NCBI RefSeq assembly: GCF_019857225.1
Contig: NZ_JAFJSY010000016.1
Location: 140,375 to 204,374 of the forward strand
Direction of reading: 5' to 3'
From: Streptomyces plumbidurans
Lineage (GTDB): Bacteria > Actinomycetota > Actinomycetes > Streptomycetales > Streptomycetaceae
Length of the DNA: 64,000 bases
Part shown: positions 25,335 through 33,471 of the stretch, piece by piece
Numbering within the stretch: position 1 is the stretch's first letter
Layout of the letters: every line of letters starts with the position of its first letter
Program-made: the position numbers and the translations under genes
Notes under the pieces: model-generated
Told to the model about the DNA's origin: nothing
Databases searched by the model: none
The model's input: the letters and a program-made list of their open reading frames with translations, nothing else

Positions 25335-25697
25335 ATGAACGTCGCGTACTGGATCATCGCCGGCCTGCTCGCCCTCTTCTACCTCTACGGCGGTGGCGTG
25401 AAGGTCGTCCGGAGCCGTGAGCAGCTCCTGCCGATGATGGCCTGGGTGGACAGCACACCGATGCCCGCCGTCAGGGCCATCGGAGTCATCGAGGTGCTCG
25501 GCGCGATCGGGCTGATCCTCCCGCCCCTGACCAAAATCGCGGCCTGGCTGTCCCTGGTCGCCGCCATCGGGTTCGTGGTGCTGCAGATCGGCGCCACCCG
25601 GGTGCACGCGCGCCGCGGGGACCGGCAGATCGCCCTCAACATCACGCTCCTGCTCGCCGCTGCCGTGACCGCCTGGCTGTCGACGGCATGGCTGTGA
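25335..25697 (+). CDS. DoxX-family membrane protein
   Basis: A 120-residue protein with four hydrophobic helices, starting NVAYWIIAGLLALFYLYGGGVKV and with the family block GVIEVLGAIGLILPPL. DoxX-like proteins are small quinone-linked or redox-associated membrane subunits whose biochemical role is mostly undefined. ATG 25335 is chosen because it starts directly before the first helix. It is divergent from and probably controlled by the LysR gene through the box at 25260-25278. Confidence 0.82.
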   Translation: MNVAYWIIAGLLALFYLYGGGVKVVRSREQLLPMMAWVDSTPMPAVRAIGVIEVLGAIGLILPPLTKIAAWLSLVAAIGFVVLQIGATRVHARRGDRQIALNITLLLAAAVTAWLSTAWL

Positions 25698-25701
25698 ACT
25701 A

Positions 25702-26550
25702 ATGGTCACCATGCCTGGAACCAGCAACGCGAGCGGCGGGAAGCATCCGGTGGAGCTCGGCGCCGTACAGGAAACGCTGTTCGTCCCCTTGGCCGCGCGG
25801 GCCCGGGAGACGGCCAAGAGGCGACCGTTGCTGCGGGATCCGAAGGCCGTGGAGATGATCGACGAGATCGACTATCCCGTGGAGAAGTACGGGCCCGGGC
25901 CCGGTTCGTCGATCACGGTTCTGCGCACGGCGATCGTCGACCACTGGGTGCGGGCGTTCCTCGCCGAGCATCCGGCGGGGACGGTCGTCGAGATCGGCAC
26001 GGGGCTCAACACCCGGTTCGAGCGGGTGGACAACGGCACGGTGCACTGGGTCGACCTCGATCTTCCGGACACGATCGCACTGCGCCGGAGGTACTTCACG
26101 GACAGCGAGCGCCGCCGTACGGTCGCGGCGTCCGTGCTGGACGAGGAATGGCTGCGCACGGTGGAGGAAGGCCCCGGCCCCTACTTCTTCGTCGCCGAGG
26201 GCGTACTCGTCTATCTCCCGGAGGACGAGGCGGCCCGGGCGCTCACCCGCATCGCACAGCGGTTCCCCGGCGCGCTGGTGGCCCTGGACACCTATCCGCA
26301 GCGGCTGCTGGAGAAGCAGCACGAGCAGGCGGTCCGCAAGGAGATGGAGGCCCGGTGGGCCTGGTCCTGCGAGGACCCGCGGTCGTTGGAGAAGCTGGGG
26401 ATGAGCGTGGTGGAGGCGGCTTCCGTCACCCGGCCGCCTCGCGCGTTCCGTGCCGGACTCCCCCTGCGTTTCCGGCTGCTGTTGCCTCTGGCCGACCGGC
26501 TGCTGCACGGGATGTTCAACCTCACGCTTTTCCGGGCCGGAGAGCGCTGA
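25702..26550 (+). CDS. Class I SAM-dependent methyltransferase (leucine carboxyl methyltransferase type)
   Basis: A 282-residue methyltransferase. [16 protein letters not shown] is the SAM-binding motif I (about residues 94-109), [15 protein letters not shown] is motif II and [15 protein letters not shown] is the post-motif region. These are diagnostic for the LCM/PPM group that includes O-methyltransferases of polyketide-type pathways. It starts four bases after doxX. ATG 25711 is an alternative start three codons later. The substrate is not predictable. Confidence 0.82.
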   Translation: MVTMPGTSNASGGKHPVELGAVQETLFVPLAARARETAKRRPLLRDPKAVEMIDEIDYPVEKYGPGPGSSITVLRTAIVDHWVRAFLAEHPAGTVVEIGTGLNTRFERVDNGTVHWVDLDLPDTIALRRRYFTDSERRRTVAASVLDEEWLRTVEEGPGPYFFVAEGVLVYLPEDEAARALTRIAQRFPGALVALDTYPQRLLEKQHEQAVRKEMEARWAWSCEDPRSLEKLGMSVVEAASVTRPPRAFRAGLPLRFRLLLPLADRLLHGMFNLTLFRAGER

Positions 26551-26617
26551 CCACGCATCGTCGGCGGGATTGTGCTAGGGTTTCACACGTTGCAGTTGTG
26601 GTACCCATGAACCTATG

Positions 26618-26651
26618 TGCGCCTGACGGGAATGTTTATCCTTCAGGCGCA
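26618..26651 (+). promoter_or_regulatory. 5' leader hairpin upstream of the cold-shock gene
   Basis: A perfect 9-bp stem (TGCGCCTGA 26618-26626 with TCAGGCGCA 26643-26651) encloses a 16-nt AU-richer loop. It lies 55 nt upstream of the cspA start codon within an unusually AT-rich leader (about 26560-26705). Cold-shock messages are known for structured leaders that tune translation with temperature. Confidence 0.6.
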
Positions 26652-26705
26652 TTATTTGTTTCCGGCATTTCCGGATGGGGCCTCTGCCATAAGAAGGAGA
26701 ATGTC

Positions 26706-26909
26706 ATGGCACAGGGAACCGTCAAGTGGTTCAACTCCGAAAAGGGTTTCGGATTCATCGAGCAGGACGGCGGCGGCCCGGACGTCTTCGCCCACTACTC
26801 GAACATCGCCTCCCAGGGCTTCCGTGAGCTGCAGGACGGCCAGCGGGTGTCCTTCGACGTCACGCAGGGCCAGAAGGGCCCGCAGGCGGAGAACATCGTT
26901 CCCGCCTGA
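26706..26909 (+). CDS. cspA: Cold-shock protein (CspA family)
   Basis: A 67-residue single cold-shock domain that binds RNA and single-stranded DNA. It starts [18 protein letters not shown] with RNP1 KGFGFI, and has RNP2-type VFAHYS and C-terminal [14 protein letters not shown] has alanine where VFVHYS is most common. AAGGAGAATGTC precedes the ATG. It is followed by a strong terminator and then a DEAD-box helicase on the same strand, an arrangement also known in other Streptomyces. Confidence 0.95.
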   Translation: MAQGTVKWFNSEKGFGFIEQDGGGPDVFAHYSNIASQGFRELQDGQRVSFDVTQGQKGPQAENIVPA

Positions 26910-26930
26910 TCGCGGACGCGTATCCGCTCA

Positions 26931-26963
26931 CCGGGGTCCGCACCGTCACGGTGCGGACCCCGG
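26931..26963 (+). terminator. Terminator between cspA and the DEAD-box helicase
   Basis: A perfect 15-bp stem (CCGGGGTCCGCACCG and its complement) with a 3-nt TCA loop is followed by TTT. It lies 22 bp after the cspA stop and 50 bp before the helicase start. It could stop most transcripts yet let some read through. Confidence 0.85.
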
Positions 26964-27012
26964 TTTGTGCTGTTCCCAGGTTTGCGCTGTTTCCAGGAAG
27001 GCAGACAACCGC

Positions 27013-28725
27013 ATGTCCCGCAGGTCCCAGAAGCCGAACCGACGCGTCTCGTCACCCCAGCCGTCCGCGTCGTCGCAACGGGAATTCCGGCTGCCGGAAA
27101 GTACGACGCCCGCACTTCCCGCCGTCGAGGACTTCGCCGGTATGGACATGCCCGCGGGACTGCTGAAGACCCTGGTCGCGCAGGGCGTGACCACTCCCTT
27201 CCCGATCCAGGCAGCCACCCTGCCCAACTCGCTCGCCGGCCGTGATCTGCTGGGCCGGGGGCGCACCGGTTCCGGCAAGACCCTCGCGTTCGGGCTGGCG
27301 CTGCTGGCCCGCACGGCCGGACTGCGTGCCGAGCCCAGGGCGCCCCTCGCGTTGGTACTGGTGCCGACCCGGGAACTGGCGCAGCAGGTGACGGACGCGC
27401 TGACGCCGTACGCGACGGCGGTGAACCTGCGGCTGGCCACGGTGGTCGGCGGGCTTTCCATCACCAAGCAGGCCGGTGCGCTGCGGCGCGGCGTCGAGGT
27501 GCTCGTGGCGACCCCCGGCAGGCTCAACGACCTGGTGGATCGCGGGGACTGCGTCCTCGGCGACGTACGCATCACGGTGCTGGACGAAGCCGACCAGATG
27601 ACCGACATGGGGTTCCTGCCGCAGATCACCAAGCTGATCCAGCAGGTGCGGGCCGACGGGCAGCGGATGCTCTTCTCGGCCACCCTGGACCGCAACATCG
27701 ACCGTCTCGTGCAGCGGTTCCTGACCGATCCGGTGGCGCACTCCGTGGATCCGTCCGCGGGAGCGGTGACCACCATGGAGCACCATGTGCTCCACGTGCT
27801 GGACGAGACCGACAAGAAAGCCGTCACCACACGCATCGCGGCCCGAGACGGCCGGGTGCTCCTCTTCCTCGACACCAAGAGATCCGCCGACCGGCTCGCC
27901 AAGCGGCTCCTGGCCGTCGGCGTGCGCGCGGCGGCGCTGCACGGCGGACGCTCCCAGCCGCAGCGCAACCGCACCCTGGAACAGTTCAAGAACGGCCAGG
28001 TCACCGCGCTGGTGGCGACGAACGTGGCGGCCCGGGGCATACACATCGACGATCTCGACCTCGTCGTGAACGTCGATCCCCCCGCCGACCACAAGGACTA
28101 CCTCCACCGGGGCGGCCGCACGGCCCGCGCCGGAGGCTCAGGCAGCGTGGTCACGCTCGTCCTGCCCGAGCAGAAGCGGGACATGACCCGGCTCATGTCG
28201 GACGCGGGCATCCGCCCCAGGACGGCCCGCGTCACATCGAGCGACACGGAACTGGCCACCATCACCGGCGCCCGCGAGCCGTCCGGCGTCGCCGTCACCA
28301 TCGAGGTCCCCCAGCAGGAGCCCCCGAAGACGTCCCGCCCCGCTCGCAAGCCGGGTACCACCCCGAGCAGGCGATCCGCCCGTCGCCGCAACGGCAGCGG
28401 AACAGGGACCCCCGCGGCCCCCGCTACGGGCAGCCGCGGCTCGGGCCGCCGATCCCCCGAGGGTGCAACAGCCAAGGGCGAAGCCACCGGCACTCCCACC
28501 CGCCGGGCCAGGTCCGCAGGAGCCAAGGGCGGTGCCGTCGGCGCAGGTGGCCGTGGCGCGGAGCGCCAGGCCACGAACGGCACGGCAGCGGGCGGCGCCT
28601 CCGGCAAGGCCACCCGCGGCTCGAGCCGACGCGCCACGTCCGGAGGAAACACGGGCGGCGCCGGCGCGGCCGGCGGCCGAGGCTCCGACCGCCGAGGCGG
28701 CGGACGCCGGACCTCCGCCACCTAG
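27013..28725 (+). CDS. DEAD-box RNA helicase (RhlE/CsdA type)
   Basis: A 570-residue ATP-dependent RNA helicase. The Q motif is TPFPIQAATLP, motif I GRTGSGKT, Ia PTRELAQQ, Ib TPGR, II VLDEADQM, III SAT, V ARGIHI and VI HRGGRTARAGG (the second position of HRIGRTAR is glycine here). The last roughly 150 residues are a low-complexity tail rich in arginine, glycine, alanine and threonine, typical of RNA-binding extensions. ATG 27013 is chosen because it follows the terminator and gives MSRRSQKPNRR. It would unwind structured RNA, consistent with its place after a cold-shock gene. Confidence 0.92.
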   Translation: MSRRSQKPNRRVSSPQPSASSQREFRLPESTTPALPAVEDFAGMDMPAGLLKTLVAQGVTTPFPIQAATLPNSLAGRDLLGRGRTGSGKTLAFGLALLARTAGLRAEPRAPLALVLVPTRELAQQVTDALTPYATAVNLRLATVVGGLSITKQAGALRRGVEVLVATPGRLNDLVDRGDCVLGDVRITVLDEADQMTDMGFLPQITKLIQQVRADGQRMLFSATLDRNIDRLVQRFLTDPVAHSVDPSAGAVTTMEHHVLHVLDETDKKAVTTRIAARDGRVLLFLDTKRSADRLAKRLLAVGVRAAALHGGRSQPQRNRTLEQFKNGQVTALVATNVAARGIHIDDLDLVVNVDPPADHKDYLHRGGRTARAGGSGSVVTLVLPEQKRDMTRLMSDAGIRPRTARVTSSDTELATITGAREPSGVAVTIEVPQQEPPKTSRPARKPGTTPSRRSARRRNGSGTGTPAAPATGSRGSGRRSPEGATAKGEATGTPTRRARSAGAKGGAVGAGGRGAERQATNGTAAGGASGKATRGSSRRATSGGNTGGAGAAGGRGSDRRGGGRRTSAT

Positions 28726-28744
28726 AGCCCGCTGCGCCGCGCGT

Positions 28745-28767
28745 CCGCAAGCAGGTTCAGCTTGCGG
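28745..28767. terminator. Convergent terminator hairpin
   Basis: CCGCAAGC (28745-28752) and GCTTGCGG (28760-28767) pair around a 7-nt loop, with further imperfect GC pairing outside. It sits between the helicase stop and the last codons of the convergent transglutaminase-like gene and could serve both strands. Confidence 0.6.
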
Positions 28768-29527
28768 CGCGGTGGCCCACTACCGGTTCGGCTATCAGGC
28801 GGGCCATGGGGCAGAGGGTTTGGCCGTGGTGGGTGAAGAGGGCGTCGCGGGAGTCGAAGTGGCCGAGGTCCGACAGGACGTAGGCCGAGAGGTCGCAGGC
28901 GGGGCCCGTGGCCGGGCAGAGGGTGGTGCCGTCCCAGTCGATGGCGGTGCGGGACAGCGCCTCGAAGAGGGTTTCGCTGCCGGTGTTCGTGAAGCCGCCG
29001 CCGGCGCTCTCGCTCAACTCGTCGAGTCCGCCGAAGAGTTCGGAGACCGTCAGCCAGGACGTGGCGTCGATCCGGAACTCCGGCCAGGCCAGGACCACTT
29101 GGTGCGGGACGAGCTGGTGCAGGCGCGGGAAGCGCGGGTACCAGAACGTGCCGTCCACCAGCAGCCCCCGCACCCGCGTCGGCACTCCCGATGCCCGCGC
29201 GACGGCTTCCAGTACGGCCAGCCGCTGGCTGCACGAGCCGCGGCCGCGGCGCAGTATCTGCGAGACGGGCCGCTCGTCCTGGACCGAGTAGACCGGTTGC
29301 ACGGCCTTGGCGATCCACTGGTGGGCCCGGCGCAGGTCCGCTGTCCGGCGCGCCCGATCCGCCGCGTCCCCCACGTCCGCCGTCATGCCGACCCGTCGTC
29401 GCATCGAGGTGACGTACGGATGCTGCCAGTCGAGGATCCGCGTCGGCGCCGTGTCCCCCACCGCCTCCTGCCGCGAGTCCACGCCCGCGCGGACGCGGCC
29501 TCGTGGCATGAGAAGCGAGCTCGTCAT
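28757..29527 (-). CDS. Transglutaminase-like superfamily protein
   Basis: A 256-residue protein with the papain-like transglutaminase core. The putative catalytic cysteine is in RGRGSCSQRLAVLEAVARA, the histidine in VPHQVVLAWPEF and the aspartate in RIDATSW, in the standard Cys-His-Asp order. The N-terminal 90 residues are of unknown type. There is no signal peptide. ATG 29527 has GAGAGGAC upstream. It is on the same strand as paaABCDE, 90 bp after paaE, but an internal palindrome suggests its own control. The substrate is unknown; deamidation, crosslinking or peptidase activity are all possible in this superfamily. Confidence 0.72.
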   Translation of the reverse strand: MTSSLLMPRGRVRAGVDSRQEAVGDTAPTRILDWQHPYVTSMRRRVGMTADVGDAADRARRTADLRRAHQWIAKAVQPVYSVQDERPVSQILRRGRGSCSQRLAVLEAVARASGVPTRVRGLLVDGTFWYPRFPRLHQLVPHQVVLAWPEFRIDATSWLTVSELFGGLDELSESAGGGFTNTGSETLFEALSRTAIDWDGTTLCPATGPACDLSAYVLSDLGHFDSRDALFTHHGQTLCPMARLIAEPVVGHRAAS

Positions 29528-29587
29528 GACTGGTCCTCTCGCCGACGCGATTCCCGTGCATCTGTGCGACGCATCATGACAGAGGTT

Positions 29588-29601
29588 TTGAACACGTTCA
29601 A
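29588..29601. promoter_or_regulatory. Palindrome upstream of the transglutaminase-like gene
   Basis: TTGAAC-AC-GTTCAA is a perfect 6-bp inverted repeat with a 2-bp centre, 60 bp upstream of the transglutaminase-like start and just after paaE. The spacing does not fit the LexA box (GAAC-N4-GTTC), so another dimeric regulator is more likely. Confidence 0.45.
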
Positions 29602-29616
29602 CAATGCTGCGGAACG

Positions 29617-30735
29617 TCAGGAGTCGTAGTCGACCGTCAGCGCCTCCGACACGGGGAACGACTGGCAGGTCAGTACGTAACCGGCGCCGACCTCGGCGGT
29701 CTCCAGCGCGTAGTTGCGGCGCATGTCCGCCTCGCCGTCGGTGATGCGGGCCCGGCAGGTGCCGCAGACTCCGCCCTTGCAGGCGAACGGGAGGTCGGGG
29801 CGTACGCGGGAGGCGGCGTCCAGGATGGTGGACTCGCGGGAGAGCGCGGAGGTGGTGGAGCGGCCGTCCAGGACGACCGTGACCTGGCTGACAGGACCGT
29901 CGGCCCTGCCCTCCTCGTGCAGCACCGGCGCGAACGGCTCCTCGCCCGCGAAGAACAGCTCCTGGTGAACCCGGTCCTCGGGCACCCCCAGCTCCGCCAG
30001 GACCTTCTGGGCGTCCAGGACCATGCCGTGGGGGCCGCACAGCCACCAGTGGTCGGCCTCGGAGACGTCGACCAGGCCGTCGATGAGCGCGCTCAGGCGG
30101 GCGGCGTCCAGGCGGCCGCTGAGCAGCTCGGCCTCGCGCGGTTCCCGGGACAGCACGTGCGCGAGCTGGAACCGGGAGGGATACAGGTCCTTCAGGTCCG
30201 CGAGCTCGTCGGCGAACATCACCGAGTCGGTGCGGCGGTTGCCGTAGAACAGCGTGACGCGGGAGTGGTCGTCGGCGGCGAGGACGGACTCGGCGATGGA
30301 GACCATGGGCGTGACGCCCGAACCGGCCGCGATGAGCACATGGTGTCCCGGCGTGGTCAGGTCGGGGGTGAAGGCGCCGACCGGGCCCATCACCTCGACG
30401 GTGTCGCCGGGCCTTACGTCGTTCACCAGCCACGAGGAGAACAGGCCCCCGGGCACCACCCGGACCCCGATCCGTGGCCGGGAGCCCGCCGGAGCGCAGA
30501 TGGAGTACGAGCGCCGCTCGTCCCGGCCCTCGATCTCGCGGCGCAGGGTGAGCGACTGGCCCGCCTCGAAGGCGAACTCCTCGGTCAGTTCAGTGGGGAC
30601 GTCGAAGCTCACCGCGACCGCGTCCTCGCACAACCGCTGCACGTCCGCGACCCGCAGGGCATGGAAGGCCGGACGACGACGGGCTCGCCGCACCGGCGAG
30701 GGAGCGGCGGTGCCGGATGCCGGCAGGTCTTCCAT
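29617..30735 (-). CDS. paaE: Phenylacetyl-CoA epoxidase reductase subunit PaaE
   Basis: Carries electrons from NADPH to the di-iron epoxidase. The 372-residue protein has a flavin domain (RSYSICAP is the FAD-binding motif), an NAD-binding domain (LIAAGSGVTPMVSI, LFYGNR, LCGPHGM) and a C-terminal plant-type 2Fe-2S ferredoxin with CKGGVCGTC and a last cysteine in LTCQSF. ATG 30735 overlaps the paaD stop by one base (TGATG). It is the last gene of the paaABCDE operon on the minus strand. Confidence 0.95.
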   Translation of the reverse strand: MEDLPASGTAAPSPVRRARRRPAFHALRVADVQRLCEDAVAVSFDVPTELTEEFAFEAGQSLTLRREIEGRDERRSYSICAPAGSRPRIGVRVVPGGLFSSWLVNDVRPGDTVEVMGPVGAFTPDLTTPGHHVLIAAGSGVTPMVSIAESVLAADDHSRVTLFYGNRRTDSVMFADELADLKDLYPSRFQLAHVLSREPREAELLSGRLDAARLSALIDGLVDVSEADHWWLCGPHGMVLDAQKVLAELGVPEDRVHQELFFAGEEPFAPVLHEEGRADGPVSQVTVVLDGRSTTSALSRESTILDAASRVRPDLPFACKGGVCGTCRARITDGEADMRRNYALETAEVGAGYVLTCQSFPVSEALTVDYDS

Positions 30736-31250
30736 CAGATCTCCTTGACGTACTCGAACGGTTCCCGGCAGGCGCGGCAGCGCCACAGCGCCTTGCAGGA
30801 GGTGGCGCCGAAGCGGGAGGTCTCCTCGGTGTCCGTCGCACCGCAGCGGGGGCACGGGACCGCGCGCCGGGTGGTGGACAGGACCAGCGGCACCGGTCCG
30901 GCCGACGGGCGCGGTGCCGGTCCGGGCGGTGCGATGCCGTGCTCGGCGAGCTTGCGGCGGCCTTCGGCGGTGATCCAGTCCGTGGACCACGGGGGATCCA
31001 GGACCGTACGCACCTCCACGCGCTCGTAGCCCGCGTCCGTCAGCCGGGCCGCGACACCGGCGCGCATCTCGGCCATGGCCGGGCAGCCGGAGTAGGTCGG
31101 GGTGAGTTCGGCGACCACCGTGCCGTCGGGGGTCAGCGTGACGTCCCGCAGCACTCCGAGGTCGGCGAGGGTCAGCATGGGCAGCTCGGGGTCGGGCACC
31201 TGCTCGGCGATGTGCCGGGCGCGCCGGTCGTCGGTGAGCGTGGTCACCAT
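30735..31250 (-). CDS. paaD: Phenylacetyl-CoA epoxidase assembly subunit PaaD
   Basis: A 171-residue protein made of an N-terminal DUF59/MIP18 domain (QVPDPELPMLTLADLGVLRDV and TYSGCPAM) and a C-terminal zinc ribbon with CPRCG and CRACR cysteine pairs. PaaD is needed for the epoxidase, probably for cofactor maturation rather than catalysis. It overlaps paaC by 7 bp and paaE by one base. Confidence 0.93.
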   Translation of the reverse strand: MVTTLTDDRRARHIAEQVPDPELPMLTLADLGVLRDVTLTPDGTVVAELTPTYSGCPAMAEMRAGVAARLTDAGYERVEVRTVLDPPWSTDWITAEGRRKLAEHGIAPPGPAPRPSAGPVPLVLSTTRRAVPCPRCGATDTEETSRFGATSCKALWRCRACREPFEYVKEI

Positions 31251-32077
31251 GTCGCCTCCGGATGCGCGCGGGCCACGCTCTGCAGTTCCGCGAGGAGCGG
31301 GGCGAGGTGTCCGGTGTGGTCGCCTTCGCGTCCGTTGCCGTCCGGCGTCCGCGGGAGGTCCGGCAGGGTCAGGCCCGCGGCCTCGGTGACCTGCCGCAGC
31401 ACGGCGAGAACGGCCGTACGGGCGTCGTGGGCCGCGAACAACTCACCGAGATGGGGGGCCACTTGATCGAGGCCCGCCTGCATCCGCCGGTGGGACTCGT
31501 CCGTTCCGTCGCCGAGGCGGACGACCCACTCGGCCGCGTACTGCCGGTGGTAGGTCATCTCCTTCACGCCCTTGGCGGCGATGGCGGCCAGCACCGGGTC
31601 GGCGTGCGCGGCGAGCTGCTCGAAGTGGGCCAGGCGCCAGGAGGCGAACACCAGCAGCCGGGCCATGGAGAACGCGAAGTCCCCGTTGGGCAGTTCGGCC
31701 AGCCGTACGCTGCGGAAGTCGTCCGCGTCGCGGAAGTACGCGTAGGCGTCCTCACCGCGCCCGGTGCCGTCGACCTGGCCGCAGCGGGCGTACAGCAGAC
31801 GCGCCTGGCCGAGGTAGTCGAGCCCGATGTTGGCGAGGGCGACCTCCTCCTCCAACTCCGGTGCGCGCGTGGTCCATTCGGCCAGTCGCTGGGCGGTGAC
31901 CAGCGCGTCGTCGCCCAACGCCAGGCAGGTCGCGGCCAGTTCGTCCCGGTCGACGTCGTCGGGGACGGCCGTGCTGATGCCGTGCAGCGGGTCCTCGAAG
32001 CCGGTGCCGAAGGCCCAGCGGGCGTCGCCGTCCTCGTGCCCCTCGGCGAGGGACATGTAGACGTGGTCGTCGCTCAT
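31244..32077 (-). CDS. paaC: Phenylacetyl-CoA epoxidase structural subunit PaaC
   Basis: A 277-residue ferritin-like helical protein that pairs with PaaA but lacks its own functional di-iron site. Recognisable blocks are LALGDDALVTAQRLAEW, EEEVALANIGLDYLGQAR, DDFRSVRLAELPNGDFA and EMTYHRQYAAEWVVRLGDGT. AGGAG lies just before the ATG, and the gap to paaB is 9 bp. Confidence 0.94.
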   Translation of the reverse strand: MSDDHVYMSLAEGHEDGDARWAFGTGFEDPLHGISTAVPDDVDRDELAATCLALGDDALVTAQRLAEWTTRAPELEEEVALANIGLDYLGQARLLYARCGQVDGTGRGEDAYAYFRDADDFRSVRLAELPNGDFAFSMARLLVFASWRLAHFEQLAAHADPVLAAIAAKGVKEMTYHRQYAAEWVVRLGDGTDESHRRMQAGLDQVAPHLGELFAAHDARTAVLAVLRQVTEAAGLTLPDLPRTPDGNGREGDHTGHLAPLLAELQSVARAHPEATW

Positions 32078-32086
32078 GCCCAGCTC

Positions 32087-32380
32087 CTAGATGTGGGGGA
32101 CGTCGTCGGGGATGTCGTAGAAGGTGGGGTGGCGGTACACCTTGTCGGCGCTGGGGGCGAAGAAGGGGTCCTTCTCGTCGCGGGTGGAGGCCGCGATGTG
32201 CTCGGAGCGCACCACCCAGATGCTCACGCCCTCGTTGCGGCGGGTGTACAGGTCGCGCGCGTGCGTGAGCGCCATCGTGTCGTCCGCCGCGTGCAGGGAG
32301 CCGACATGGACGTGGTTGAGGCCACGCTTGCCCCGTACGAACACCTCGTACAGGGGCCAGCCGTGCTTGCCGGAGGTCAT
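32087..32380 (-). CDS. paaB: Phenylacetyl-CoA epoxidase subunit PaaB
   Basis: A 97-residue protein, the normal size for PaaB, with [37 protein letters not shown] and a C-terminus ending in [10 protein letters not shown]. PaaB is required for the epoxidase complex. ATG 32380 overlaps the paaA stop by 4 bp. Confidence 0.94.
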   Translation of the reverse strand: MTSGKHGWPLYEVFVRGKRGLNHVHVGSLHAADDTMALTHARDLYTRRNEGVSIWVVRSEHIAASTRDEKDPFFAPSADKVYRHPTFYDIPDDVPHI

Positions 32381-33363
32381 GCCGCCGTTCCCTTCTCGGC
32401 GCGAGCGGCCTGCTTGGCAGCGTGTGCGACGGCTGCCTCGCGCACCCAGGCGCCTTCTTCGTGAGCGGTCCGTCGCCGCTGGATCCGTTCGGTGTTGCAG
32501 GGGCCGTCGCCCTTGATGACCCGCATCAGCTCGTCCCAGTCCGGTGTGCCGAAGTCGTGATGGCCGCGCTCCTCGTTCCAGGTCAGGTCCGGGTCGGGCA
32601 GGGTGACGCCGAGCTTCTCGGCCTGCGGGACGGTCATGTCGACGAAGCGCTGGCGCAGTTCGTCGTTGCTGTGCCGCTTGATCTTCCAGGCCATCGACTG
32701 GCGGGAGTTGGGCGAGGCGTCGTCGGGCGGGCCGAACATCATCAGGGACGGCCACCACCAGCGGTTCACCGCGTCCTGCACCATTTCGCGCTGGGCGTCG
32801 GTGCCGCGCATCATCGTCATCAGCAGCTCGTAGCCCTGCCGCTGATGGAAGGACTCCTCCTTGCAGATCCGCACCATCGCGCGTGCGTACGGACCGTAGG
32901 AGGAGCGGCACAGGGGCACCTGGTTGCAGATGGCGGCGCCGTCCACGAACCAGCCGATCACGCCCACGTCCGCGAAGCTCAGCGTCGGGTAGTTGAAGAT
33001 CGAGGAGTACTTCTGGCGGCCCTCGATGAGCCGCTCGGTGAGGTCGGCGCGGTCGGCGCCGAGGGTCTCGGCCGCGGAGTACAGATACAGGCCGTGTCCC
33101 GCCTCGTCCTGCACCTTGGCGAACAGGATCGCCTTGCGGCGCAGCGACGGGGCACGCGTGATCCACTCGCCCTCGGGCTGCATGCCGATGATCTCCGAGT
33201 GCGCGTGCTGGGCCACCTGACGGATCAGGGTCCTGCGGTAGCCCTCGGGCATCCAGTCGCGCGGCTCGATCCGCTGGTCCCGCGCGATCGTCGCCTCGAA
33301 GTGCTCCTGCAGCGCCGGCGGTGCCTCGTGCGCGACCGGCGAGTCGGCCTGCTGTGCCGTCAT
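32377..33363 (-). CDS. paaA: Phenylacetyl-CoA epoxidase catalytic subunit PaaA
   Basis: The di-iron oxygenase subunit that epoxidises the ring of phenylacetyl-CoA. The 328-residue protein has ferritin-like iron ligands in [17 protein letters not shown] and [12 protein letters not shown]. It also has the family blocks [27 protein letters not shown] and [10 protein letters not shown], plus the C-terminal [14 protein letters not shown] 33363 is chosen because GTAGGG precedes it; an upstream in-frame ATG at 33405 would run across the operator. It is the first gene of paaABCDE. No ligase (PaaK), isomerase (PaaG) or ring-opening enzyme (PaaZ) is in this window. Confidence 0.95.
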   Translation of the reverse strand: MTAQQADSPVAHEAPPALQEHFEATIARDQRIEPRDWMPEGYRRTLIRQVAQHAHSEIIGMQPEGEWITRAPSLRRKAILFAKVQDEAGHGLYLYSAAETLGADRADLTERLIEGRQKYSSIFNYPTLSFADVGVIGWFVDGAAICNQVPLCRSSYGPYARAMVRICKEESFHQRQGYELLMTMMRGTDAQREMVQDAVNRWWWPSLMMFGPPDDASPNSRQSMAWKIKRHSNDELRQRFVDMTVPQAEKLGVTLPDPDLTWNEERGHHDFGTPDWDELMRVIKGDGPCNTERIQRRRTAHEEGAWVREAAVAHAAKQAARAEKGTAA

Positions 33364-33380
33364 CCCTACCACCAATCCCA

Positions 33381-33398
33381 ACCGACCGTTCGTTCGGT
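33381..33398. promoter_or_regulatory. Candidate PaaR/TetR-type operator upstream of paaA
   Basis: ACCGACCGTTCGTTCGGT is a near-palindrome (14 of 18 positions symmetrical) 18 bp upstream of the paaA ATG. ACCGA...TCGGT half-sites are typical of TetR regulators of phenylacetate genes. The gene for such a regulator is not adjacent. Confidence 0.55.
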
Positions 33399-33471
33399 CC
33401 ATCATAGGACGAGACTCCCGGGTCTCGGCAAGTGCCGAAGCCCGCTCAATTACCCGTACGGGCGGTGTCGC

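Noticed and set aside
29588..29601. LexA (SOS) box
   Set aside because: The GAAC and GTTC half-sites are separated by 2 bp; actinobacterial LexA boxes need 4.
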